The notes beneath the pieces are model-generated. The model was not told the origin of the DNA. It saw only the letters and a list, made by a program, of their open reading frames with translations, and searched no databases. A stretch of 64,000 nucleotides of DNA from Monomorium pharaonis (Eukaryota > Arthropoda > Insecta > Hymenoptera > Formicidae), in assembly GCF_013373865.1 (NCBI RefSeq), contig NC_050471.1, forward strand, positions 17,603,047 to 17,667,046, given 5' to 3'. Positions 42,301-54,900 of this stretch are shown here, piece after piece. The position numbers and the translations under genes are program-made. Each line of letters opens with the position of its first letter. The stretch's first letter is position 1.

Positions 42301-43705
42301 GAACCTGAGGCATAAGAATGAAAGGGTCTGGCTGCTATCAGATCGAAAATCATCTGAGGTGATACCGAAGAAAAATTAAACTCAGGACGATGTAGTGTAC
42401 GAGCAAGACCTGAAATAGTCGAACTAAAAGCAGCGAGGTTAATCGGTATCCCACCGGAGACAGAGGCATAATACGAGTTCAATTGATCAGGTAGGTAGAA
42501 ACGTAGAGGAGAAACAAGAACCGATTTAACAAGCCCAAGACGAGCTAGCTCTCTCCAAAGCTTAGCAGGTTCCACAATATCACTCAATGTAGCCAGAAGA
42601 AATTCACTCTTGGCACGCCTAATATCCGCATTGAGCTTACTTCTGAACAGTCTAAATCTGGCATAACCCAGAAGACTATTCGCACGCCTGGCCTGCTTAT
42701 ATAACAGGTTGCGGTCTCGCAAGCGACCTTTAAGCTCAGTAGAGAGCCATCGCGCTGGAGGTTTCCTGACAATAAATTTCCTCGCAGGAGCAAAAATATC
42801 CAGAGCTTCCCGGAGAGTACAAGAAAGTAAGTCGCTAGACTGCTGCACATCGACTGCGTCTGACAGGACACCAGAATTAGTGTGAGCATTAATCACCCTG
42901 GCATCGAGGAATTCATGAAAGTCCGCAATAATGATTCCTCTATAGCAGCGACGATAAACAGAACGCTCTCTGTCTGTCTCCACATTAAACGAGAGAGAAA
43001 GCTCCAGAAGATCATGTCCCGCAATAAACGGATTTGAGGATTTAGAATAAGATTTGATCTTGTCAGGATCATCAACAATGAAAACATCCAGCCATGAGTC
43101 CGAGGTAGCCGTATGATGAGTAGTCTCTGAGCGGATAATCTGCAACGAATGAGCAAGCATAAGTTTCTTCAGGTGATTAGCTTTGAAGCTATTATTTAAC
43201 AAGTCACAGTTTAAATCTCTTCCAATAATTATGTTATTGTATAGATGAGAAACACTGGAAAGTTTCTCTACAAATTTATTAAGGAGGTGTCTCTTCGGTC
43301 TTCTATAAACTGAAGCAAACAGAATCGACACACCATCTGGTAGACGAATGTCAATGATCAAATATTCGACTTCATCAATAAGATCACTTTCAGACACAGC
43401 AACAACAGCGGCTCTGAGTGAGTTGTGGACATAGCAGGCCACACCACCGCCCACACGTTCAACACGATCATTTCTAATAAAAAAATAATCATTTAAGGTA
43501 ACAAGATCATCAGATACTCCTGCATAGAGCCAAAATTTTCAGATATAGATATCACATGATGGAAGTGCGCACAAAAATGCAGCCTCACAAAATCCATATG
43601 TCCACGCAATGAATTTGCATTGAATTGAGCAATACGATTATGTTTGGACACTAATTCCGAATTACCTAGTATGACAGATGACGGTGAAGAAACAGAAGGA
43701 GAAAC

Positions 43706-43744
<39 letters not shown>

Positions 43745-46700
43745 AAGGGAGGGAGGGAGGGAGGGAGGGAGGGAGGGAGGGAGGGAGGGAGGGAGGGAGG
43801 GAGGGAGGGAGGGAGGGAGGGAGGGAGGGAGGGAGGGAGGGGGGAGACGAAGTAAGGAAGAATATCAGAAACAACAAAATAGAAAATAACATTGCTGATA
43901 ATGTGTATGTTATATTTTTATATGTACGTATGTACATATAAGGATGTATGTATCTACATATATATGTTGTGTATTTTCTCTCTCTCTTTCTCTTTTCGGT
44001 TTTTCTTTTTTCTATCATTTAGTGTATCAATTTTTTTTTGTATTTTTCTCTCTTTTTTTCTTATTATCTACATTATTTACATGTTATCTACATTACATAT
44101 TATCTACATTATCTACATTTATTTACATGTGTATATGACTTACTTTTTTTATATGACTTATTTTTATTTTTAATTCTTAATTTTTCTTAACTATTTTAAT
44201 TTTTTTCTCTATTTCTCTTTCCTCTCTCCTTACCTACTCTTTCTTTCTGTTATCTATTCTTTTGAATTTTTGATGAATAATAACACAGTCCCACAAAAAA
44301 GTACCTTGCGCCTTGTACTAGACTAGATTCTCAGCTTTTGATCTACTTTTGACCTACAAAAATTTTGACCTACTAAAAACGAATCTGATGTCAGTTTTAC
44401 TCCACCACATCTCAGTTTTTTCTAACTTTAAAAACGCATTAAAAACCATAAAACCAGAGATTTCTGACTTTTGTTTCTACAAACATTAAACTTTGTGATT
44501 TAGTATATTTTAACTAACCATTTCTAATCTTAGGACCCTCCAATAAATGCTCTGTGACCTGATGACCTCCCAAATAGCAAAAATATTTATAAAATATTTA
44601 TAAGAAGGAAAAATATTTATAATAAATATTTTGTACATATTTTTATGTCCGAGTTTGTCAGGTATAAAAAAAATTATGATAAACATTTATGAAAATATTT
44701 AAATAAATTATTATCAAAGAATATAAAAAATATTTCAAGTTTATATACCATAAATATTTTTCAGCACGTTTTAAAAATATATTCTATATATTGTTGATAA
44801 TAATTTTTGTATTGCATACACCACGCGTCCGCACACAATCATACCACCTAACCAAGTCCAATAATTTTTGTATCATTTCTAAATGGTTTATGAAAATAAT
44901 TATATAATCTTTAAAAAATTTTTTGAAAATGAATTTGTAAAATATTTATAAATATTTATGATAATATTTTGTGCTATCTGGGCTATTATTAGCAAATCCT
45001 CATTATTCCATAACTCCGAGGATTTGATGCAAACGATGAGAAAATTTCTAACATGGTACTTTACCTTTGACATTACAAACTTAATAGCTGCATGAATTTT
45101 TAGGTGTCCAATTACATATTTCATAACTTGTCCAAAACTCCATAACCCTATAATCCCGTATTCAACAGCAAACCTTAAAACCCTATAATTTCCTGAATTT
45201 TTCAACTTTGTATGTTTAGAACATAACTTATGATTGCCTGTGTTTGCGTACTCTTTTATCGTCGAATGACCTAATGAAGTGGATTCCTTTTACTCTTTTT
45301 ACCTTTCACAATTTTTTTTTCTCTTTAACATCCAACAGAAGTCAGCCATTATATTCTCGTCTCACCTGCCTTGATAACGACATTCTATTTCTATGATGTT
45401 TTCATGCAATCGATTTCTGTATTTTACTGTAATCTCCAAGATTTTGTGGGAAGTAATCGAGGTGTGAATGAAGAAAGTTTAGCTTGAGGTTTATTAAACA
45501 CATGCATTTAACACTTAATGCATAGAAGTTTTTCACCATATCAGCTACTAAGTTTCTAAGAAAGATGTATTGGACATCTAAGAGTTCATACAGCTGTTTT
45601 TCTTAAAAAAATTGCTATTTTTTTGTTTTATTAAAATTAATACTTTTATGGGAAATTAAAGTTTAGATTTATATTTTAAGAAAAAAATTATTTATAAACT
45701 TCTCATAAAAGGAAAACTGTTTTTGTTATATGTGCGTCAAAAATGATTTTTTTCGTGTCGTTTTTGTGGGTAAAGTCACTGATTTCAGCATTTTAACATT
45801 ATTGCACAGTTTTTATTCTGTAACAGATCGCATGAATCATGACAAAAAATATTCCAGCATGACTTTCAGCAAGTTTGATTATCTTAGCACTCGTATGCGT
45901 GTCATGCGAGAGAACGAGCGAGCGAGCACATTTGTATAAATTAGTAACATTAATAATAATGTTAAAAGTGATTGTATTTATTTATTACATAAATGTGCTC
46001 GTACTTATTTATTACTTTTTTTTATGTTTTAATTAAATAATAAAAAATACATTACTTCGTAAATGCAATTGTTTTATTATTGCCTTTATTTTTTATTTGA
46101 TTAAATTTATTATCAAATAATTTATGTAAATGCTCGAAAAACTATAAGTACATATATTAATATCTATTTTTAAAATTTCTTTATAAAAAGATAAAAACAT
46201 ACACAAATATTTAAAATATTGTACAAAAGTAATGAATTAAATAGAAGGCTGTTTACTACGTCTTGATTCTTACTACCTCCTATTTAATTTATTATTTATT
46301 TTTTAAAATTACATTGTATTTAAATTCTTTTATTTTACGCTTATTTTATAAAATATTAGGTTTATATCTCACTTTTTATGTAAAATTTTATGTATATTAT
46401 ATATTAAAAAAAATTTTATATTATAATATTAAGTGTACAACTTTGCTTCCGCTATTTTCTAATAGATGGCTGTAGCAGTAAGTGGTGGTCGAAATAAATA
46501 GATCATCGTTGACATCATACAATAAGCTTAAGCATTTGTAAACATAACACCATCGAAATATTAGTCGATTTATGTCTACATCATAAAGTTATTCTCGATT
46601 GAAAATGTCAGCTTACGAGCCAAATTCTCGTCATTTGCGAGAGGTTTTAATTTTTTGCTTCAATATGAAGAAATCTGCGGCTGAGACTTATCGAATGCTC

Positions 46701-48758
46701 TCAAATACGTATGATGAGGCCGCTATTAGTGAAAGAACATGCCGGGAGTGGTTTCAACGCTTCAAGAACGGTAATTTTGACGTCGAAGACCGGCATGGCG
46801 GTGAAAGAGAGAAGGTGTTCGAAGATGCAGAATTGGAGGCATTACTTGATCAAGACTCGTATCAAACGCAAGAAGAATTGGCAGGATCATTGGGAGTGAC
46901 TTAACAAGCCATTTCAAAACGTCTAAAAGTCATGGGAATGATTCAGTAGCAAGAAAATTGGGTGCCATACGAGTTGAAGCCGAGAGATGTTGAACGGCGT
47001 TTGTTTGCTTGTGAATAGCTGCTTGCAAAGATGGAAGGGATTTCTGCATCGTATTGTGACTAGGGACGAAAAATGGATCCATTACGATAATCCCAAACGC
47101 AGAAAATCATAAGGACTTTTCGGCCATGCTTCCACGTCGACGGCCAAACCGAATATTTACGGTTTCAAGATCATGCTCTGTATTTGGTGGGACCAGCTCG
47201 GCGTAGTGTATTATGAATTACTAAAACCGACTGAAACAATCACAGGCGATCGGTATCGAAAGCAACTGATGCGTTTGAGCCGAGCACTGAAAGACAAACG
47301 GCCGCAATACAACGATAGACATGATAAAATGATTTTGCAGCATGACAATGCTCGAGTCCATGTCGCAAAGCCCGTCAAAACATACTTGGAAATGTTGAAA
47401 TGGGAAGTCCTACTCCACCCGTCGTATTCTCCGGACATTGCTCCCTCTGACTATCACTTGTTTCCATCAATGACATGGTCTGGCTGACCAGCACTTCCGT
47501 TCTTATGAAGAAATGAAAAATTGGATCGATTCGTGGATCGTCTCAAAAGATGACCAGTTTTTTCGACGCGGGATTTGTATGCTGCCAGAAAGATAGGAGA
47601 AAGTAGCCAGCAATAGACAATACTTTGAATCGTAAATGTATAACCAGTTTTTCACAATAAAGTTTCGAATTTCGAAAAAAAAAAAAAAACAGCGGAAGCA
47701 AAGTTGTACACCTAATAATTCGTATTATAAATACATGAAAAATATTTTAATTTATCTACTGTAAAATTATTTAGAAATTTATTATTAAATATTTTAAAAA
47801 TATTTATAAAATTATATTATAACATTTAATAACATTTAAGACACATGTTCCTTATGTTTTTATAATATTTTTATAATATTAGGACAGTAATATCATTAAG
47901 TAATATTTTTAAAATGTTTATCAGATGTTATGTCATAACATTTAATAACATTTAAGGGGATGCTAAAGTTGTCCTGTTTTACTGATAATTTTCTGGCTCA
48001 TTAATCTTTTAATTGCATTTACAGAATTAAAAATTCTTCTCGAGGATTAAAGTATAGACGATAACAAAGATGGGTCGTAACAATTTTGTAGGAAAAACGA
48101 CAAAAAATTTTAAAACTGTCTGCTTCTAGAGTCGACTTGTAACAAAATGTGCCTGATGTAAAAATTTTAGACCTTGTACGCATAAATCAAGCCTAGGCCC
48201 AATACGAGTGAACATTTAGGAACAATGCTACGCTTTCAGATTGAGCGTAGGTGTTCTAATAAAAGATTGTTTAGCCAGAAAATTTCGTGTCTAAAAAGAG
48301 CAATCTGAAAAATTTTTTTTAGTTTTTGGTATGGAATTCAATTCATAAACTGATATTAGTACATAAACTTCAATTCTGGAAAAGAATTTCCAAATATATA
48401 AAAGAAATACGTACAAAATTTTGTTAATAATGTGAACAAATGTCTCTACATTATCGACCTCGATCAAGTTTTACGAGCAGTTTAGCATCCCCTTAAACAA
48501 CATATTAATAAATGTTTTTAAAATATTTTAAAAATATTACGACAATATTATTAAGTAATATTTTTAAAATATTTTTCAAATGTTATGTCATAACGTTTAA
48601 TAACATTTCAGTAATATCTAATAAATGTTTATAAAATATTTAATAATATTAAGACAGCAATATTATTAAGTAACATTTTTTTAATATTTATGAAACATTA
48701 AGTTACAATGTTAAGAAAACTTCTCTAAAATTGACATTTCAGAAACGTGATCACAACA

Positions 48759-48821
<63 letters not shown>

Positions 48822-48828
48822 GCGCGCG

Positions 48829-48889
<61 letters not shown>

Positions 48890-48920
48890 ACACCCACACC
48901 CACACCCACACCCACACCCA

Positions 48921-48965
<45 letters not shown>

Positions 48966-51900
48966 TTTCTTGCTTACTGGGATTGGTCATACAATAAATA
49001 CAAATATACAGCCAATACTGTACATTAATTGCATTTTAATATTGGGTTTATGTTGGAACAGTATTGGCCAAGATTTCTCAATATAATTTCAATAATGATC
49101 ATACAATAAATGCAAAGGAAAATGTTAGAAATCGTCGATTTTTGGCCCCACTTGCAAACGGAAAAAACCTATTCCATATGATTCTTAGACCCATATACAA
49201 TACGAAAATACAGTTCAGAAAGCGGAAAACCCTGGGAAAAACTTTTGCCAAGTAAATTTGTATGTCAAAAATGACTTTGCAAGGTGTTGCTTTTGGGAGT
49301 TTAAGGAGTTTAATGTCCACTGAGACATGTCTAGTTTATTTATTCATTCATTTATTTACTTGTTTTATGACCGAGAAAGGTCATTTACATAGGTTACAGA
49401 TCAGTTTTTGTCTTTTTATGCCATTGGTAACTTATTCAAATACTGACCATGTGGTTAATTGTTAACATATGCGCCAGCGCAAGTACGATGCGACTGTCAC
49501 TGACATATGAGCTTTTTTTCGCTTATTTCTTGTCTGAATACTTTTTAAAATCATGTATATAATCAATTTCATCAGTCTTGAGTTCCAAAATACATTTTAA
49601 ACTCTAATAGAGACAATGGAGTTAGAGCAAAACGTTTAGAGAATCTAATGAAAATGATATATGATAGTTCTTATTAACTTTTGTCGAATTATTTTTGTTG
49701 GATGGAATCTAATATAGACTATTAAGCCATTTTCTATGCTTAATCTTAAATATTTACTTAATTACCATATTAGGCTAGTTGAAAATATGTAATGGTGGAA
49801 AAAAATAGTTACTAGGCAAACATTATTAATTCTTTTTATGAACTATCCATTTTAATTATTCTTTAACATAGATTAAAAACAATGTAGATTCAATAGTCTT
49901 TTTTTTTGTGTAAATATTATATGCTTGTGATGCTTTTGAATAGATCATTATATTATCTATCTTGATTTTCTCAATGAGAATTAAAACGAAAAAGTTCATG
50001 GAAAAAAATTAGGACTTTGGTCGCTGGATCGCTGTGCTTAAAAAAATTGTGCCTTGCTCTTCAAAAGTTAAAAGTAGCACACGACTCGCTTTATAAGAGG
50101 ACCAAAGCCCTAATCTTTTTTCCATGAACTTTTTCCTTTTAAATAATTCCACAGGCAAACAAAAAAAAAGTGGTTGGTCCGGCGGACTAGACTAGTCAAT
50201 CCTTATGTATTTCGACCCGCTGAATCCGAATCCAAGGTCAGAATTGCAAAGTTAGCTCGCATTTTTTAACCTCAAAAAAATTTTTTTTTATGTTGGTTCG
50301 GCGGACCAGAATAGTTTATTTTTATGTATTTTGACCCGCTGAATTCAAATTTAAGGTCAGAATTGCTTAATTGGCCGGACCAAGATTAAAAAAAAAATTT
50401 TTTTTTTTAGATTAGGAAGAAATAAGCCAATGCAGCAATTCTGACATTGAATTTGGATTCAGCGGGTCAAAATGCATAAGAATTGACTAGTCTGGTTCGC
50501 CGGACCAACATTTAAAAAAAAAATTTTTTTTTTTTTAGATTAGGAAGAAATAAGCCAATGCAGCAATTCTGACATTGAATTTGGATTCAGCGGGTCAAAA
50601 TGCATAAGAATTGACTAGTCTGGTTCGCCGGACCAACATTAAAAAAAAAATTTTTTTTGAGGTTAGAAAATGCGAGCTAACTTTGCAATTCTGACCTTGG
50701 ATTCGGATTCAGCGGGTCGAAATACATAAGGATTGACTAATCTAGTCCGCTGGACCAACTACTTTTTTTTGTGTGCCTGTGTTCTCATTGAGAAAATCGA
50801 GATGAATAGTATAATGATCTATTCAAAAGCATCACAAGCATATAATATTTACACAAAAAAAAGACTATTGAATCTACATTGTTTTTAATCTATGTTAAAG
50901 AATAATTAAAATGGATAGTTCATAAAAAGAATTAATAATGTTTGCCTGGTAACTATTTTTTTCCACCATTACATATTTTCAACTAACCTAATATAGTAAT
51001 TGAGTAAGTATTTAAGATTAAGCATAGAAAATGGCTTAATAGTCTATATTTTAGATTCCATCCAACAAAAATAATTTGACAAAAGTTAATAAGAATTATC
51101 ATATCTCATTTTCATTAAATTCTTTAAACGTTTTGCTCTAACTCCATTATCTCTATTAGAGTTTAAAATGTATTTTGGAACTCAAGACTGATAAAATTGA
51201 TTATATACATGATTTTAAAAAGTATTCAGACAAGAAATAAGCGAAGAAAAGCTCAGATGTTGGTGACAATCGCATCAACTTGCGTTGGCGCATATGTTAA
51301 CAATTAACCACACGGTCAGTATTTGGATAAGTTACCAATGGCATAGGAAGACAAAAACTGATCTGTAACCTATGTAAATAACTTTTCTCGGCCATACAAC
51401 AAGTAAATAAATGAATAAACAAATAATCTAGGCATGTGTCAGTGGACATTAGACTCACGAAAGCAGTACCCTGCAAAGTCATTTTTGACACACAAATTTA
51501 CTTGGCAAAAGTTTTCCTTAGGGTTTTCCGCTTTCTGAGCTGTATTTTTGCATTGTATATGGGTCTAAGAATCATATGGAATAGGTTTTTTCCGTTTGCA
51601 AGTAGGGCCGAAAATCGACGATTTCTAACATTGTCCTTTACTGCCAATATTACATATTAATAATTATACAATATTGCATTTACATTGGAAATGCATTGGC
51701 CAAGATTTTCTAATAAAAAGCGAATATTGATTGCACAATAAATATTAATATACTGCCAAATCACATACCATTATGTGTAAATAATTTTTTATAATTTTAT
51801 GTTTCTTGAAATAGAATCTTAACTTTATGTTTAAAATACATATTTAGCACTTGAATAATTAACTTACTATATTATTGTATTTACATTGGAAGTGCATTAG

Positions 51901-54900
51901 CCAAGACTATAGTGTCTTAATCAATTGATTAGCTGCGTGCGTGCGTGTGTAGTATGTGTGAGTGATTGTGTGACTGTGTGAGTGAATGAGTGAGTGAGCG
52001 AGTGAGTGAGCGAGTGAGTGAGTGAGCGAGTGAGTGAGTGAGCGAGTGAGTGGATAGGTGGGTGAGTAGGTAAATAAGTGAATGAGGGTGGGTGGGTGTG
52101 TGCGTGTATATTTCGTATTTATATAAATCTAGTTTGACTATATGTTGTTTATTTCAATTCATTATCTCTCAGATAATCTCTATTGAATTGATCTATATAA
52201 CAAATATGTGGTCAATATTGGAGCAATATCATTAGATCAATATTAGTCCAATATTATTGAACCAATATTGGCTAAATAAAATGAAGTGTCCACTTTACAT
52301 AATATTGGACCATTGTAGAGAAAACAATTTAATCCAATATATTTCCAATAATTTGCCAATATTGCGCCAACATATACTGCTACTAGATGTGTAATGAATG
52401 CGGAAGGTTGGCTATTTCAGTACGAGTGGGAGTGAGAAAAGAATGATTTGTACGTGTTGTATATTATATTTTTTGTTAGTAGTACATTGAAGTGTGGTTC
52501 TTGAGTGTCTTTAGGTTCTTACAAACAGATTAATTAAGGTTGGGTAGATTCACGAGAGCAACGAAGCGTTGGTAATTCTATGAAAGTTACCGTATGTATG
52601 CCGTGAACATGCATGCGAGTCTGGTAACAAAAGCGAAGCTATGAAAAATGATCAAACGTACAAATACAGTCATGCTGGGAAGTTTTTTACTACAACTTAC
52701 GCTGTCTATTAGAAGACAAAAACTGTAATGTTAAAATGTTGAAATTTGTGATTTTGCGCACGAAAAAGTGACACAAACGGAATCACTTTCGACGCATTGG
52801 TAACAAAAAAATTTTCTTGTTATTAATTTTGTTTTCTTTTATCTAGTTTCTTTGTCTAGGATCACATTGGGGAATGATTCACCTTCTAGATCATCAGGGA
52901 AATAATATAAAGTCTAAAATGCTACAGGCACACACAGTAGCGGTCAATCAGATATCAATAGATTATAACGGAGACTTTATCGCCTCTTGCAGCGATGATG
53001 GAAAGGTTTTTATTTATGGATTATACAGTACCGAAAACAATCATAATATGAGCATGGGTAGACTAGTCAAGAGTATAGCGATTGACCCGAATTATAAGAG
53101 TAGCAGTGGCAGAAGATTTATTACAGGTTTTACATTTTAAATTTTAAGCATGATGGACATTACAAGAAAGTTGGCAAATCGAAAATATGAAATGTTAAAG
53201 TAAGAGAGGAAGAAATTGTATAATATAAAAGAATCGAAAGGTGTAAAAACTCATAAAATTTATAAACAAGAATATTAAACGAAATCGAATATATGAGTTA
53301 AACGTGGTTGATTAAATTATTATTTATTAAATTATTATTTTGTTACAAGTTCTTAAGTAATCGCCGAAAATTTAATGAGCTTCATGTCCGCTTTGTTGTT
53401 ACGATCACGATCACATAATACTCTTAACTTTTATTTCTTGACTCTGCAATTTTATACGCTGAACCAAATTTAGAACTGATACATCGCGCAATCGGGTTCG
53501 CGTGCAATTGGATCGGTGTGCAATTGGGTCGGTGCGCAATCGGGTCCGTGTGCAAACGAGTCGGTGCGCAATCAGGTCCGTGTGCAATTGGGTCCGTGTG
53601 CAATCGGGTCCGTGTGCAATCGAGTCCGTGTTTAATCGGGTCCGTGTCTAATCGGGTCTGTGTCCAATCGAGTCCGTGTCCAATCGGGTCTGTGTTCATT
53701 CGAGTCCGTGTTTAATCGCGATTGTGTCTAATCGGGAAATACTACTGTGTCCAATTGTTTATATGCGCAATCGAGACAGTGCAAATGATCAGTGCGCATC
53801 TTTCAGTGTGCAAATGATTGATGCGCATTTCTTGGTGTGCAAATGAGTGATGGGCAAGTGAACGGTGTGCAAGTGAATGGTGTGCAAGTGAGCGGTGTGC
53901 AAATGAATGGTGTGCAACTTATACGTGTCCAAGTGAACGGTGGGCATTTTTTCGTGTGCAAATATTCGGTGGTCAAATTTTACGTGTTCATATAACTGGT
54001 GTACATTTTTAATAAAATTTCTTTTGTGTCCAAATGCACAGTGTGCCAATACACTGTGGCCATTTGAACCGTGCGCAAGATATCGTGTCCAAAAGTACCA
54101 TGTCTATTTGAACTGTGTCCAAGTGAGTGTCACCTTCTGAGTCAACGTCGGGCCATTGTTAAACAATATAAACGTTGCTTTAATTATCTGAGCGAGAAAC
54201 ATGCCGCTTCGACATGTCTGAGCAAATACTCAAACGAGGTAAACTCTTTGCTCGCTTCGACAAGAACGCGAGGCTGCTCACAAGTACTTTTAGCGACTGC
54301 GTGAGTGACAGTACGAGTATCGTCAGGTCGTGTTGCCGTCGTTTGAGCCTTGATCGACCAGGGCTCCGAAATGACGTTTGTTTCGCAAGCATTGGCACAA
54401 CTTCTGTGAGCGAAGAGTCGTCGCATGCCGATCTCCATTATCGCTGTCGGTGGTATTCATTCCGGAACCTTCAATCATGCGACACAGCTAATTATATCTC
54501 CGCGCGGGGAGTCCACGTCGTCTTTTTCAACGCGCTTATTCTGGGATCGTTCACCATGTACACTCTAACGGAGCTCAGACATTTCGCATCTTACTCATCT
54601 CTCATTACTGTGGGTTAACACGGATTCGACAAGTTTCGATCCCATTAGTTAGTCTTATCGTCGGAGTCGATCTATATGGCGATATCATTCTGGATAGTAT
54701 CCGCAAGGGGGATGCTAGACAGCTGATTGCTCAGAACTCCGCGTTCGGGTGGATTATCTCGGGATCGGTCGGTACCTCCGCGGATAATCCGTCACCATCA
54801 CCACAGGGTATGTAGTGCAGTTCTTTTCTCCAAGATTTTCGCGCATCATATGTTATGCTTACCTGCCCTTGACGAGGAGCTTTGCTGCTTCTGGGAGGTT

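Larger units (their letters stand above)
40146..43650 (-). mobile_element. non-LTR retrotransposon (LINE), 5'-truncated, with tetranucleotide 3' tail
   Basis: Reading on the minus strand, an apurinic endonuclease domain starts near 43640, is followed by reverse transcriptase, and ends in a (CAAT)n tail at 40146-40166 instead of poly(A). No ORF1 was found: beyond 43650 the sequence passes into a GA/GGGA simple repeat. The 3' microsatellite tail fits CR1/Rex-type LINEs, but the clade assignment is an inference. It lies in VPS41 intron 2, antisense to the gene, 77 bp from the end of the palindromic element at 39014-40069. Confidence 0.92.

Noticed and set aside
43644..44018. Gly-Arg-Glu and Ser-Leu-Pro ORFs
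   Set aside because: Frames through the (GGGA)n microsatellite.
44821..44833. CCACGCGTCCG, identical to a common cDNA-library adaptor
   Set aside because: Only 11 bases match, it is inside a genomic repeat with no vector sequence nearby, and a chance match in 64 kb is possible.
48711..49028. His-Thr, Val-Cys and Ala-Arg ORFs of 79-93 codons
   Set aside because: Frames through the compound (CACG)/(CA) microsatellite.
53496..54134. CRISPR-like array
   Set aside because: Units are contiguous at 16 or 15 bp with no unique spacers, and the setting is a eukaryotic intron, so it is a minisatellite.
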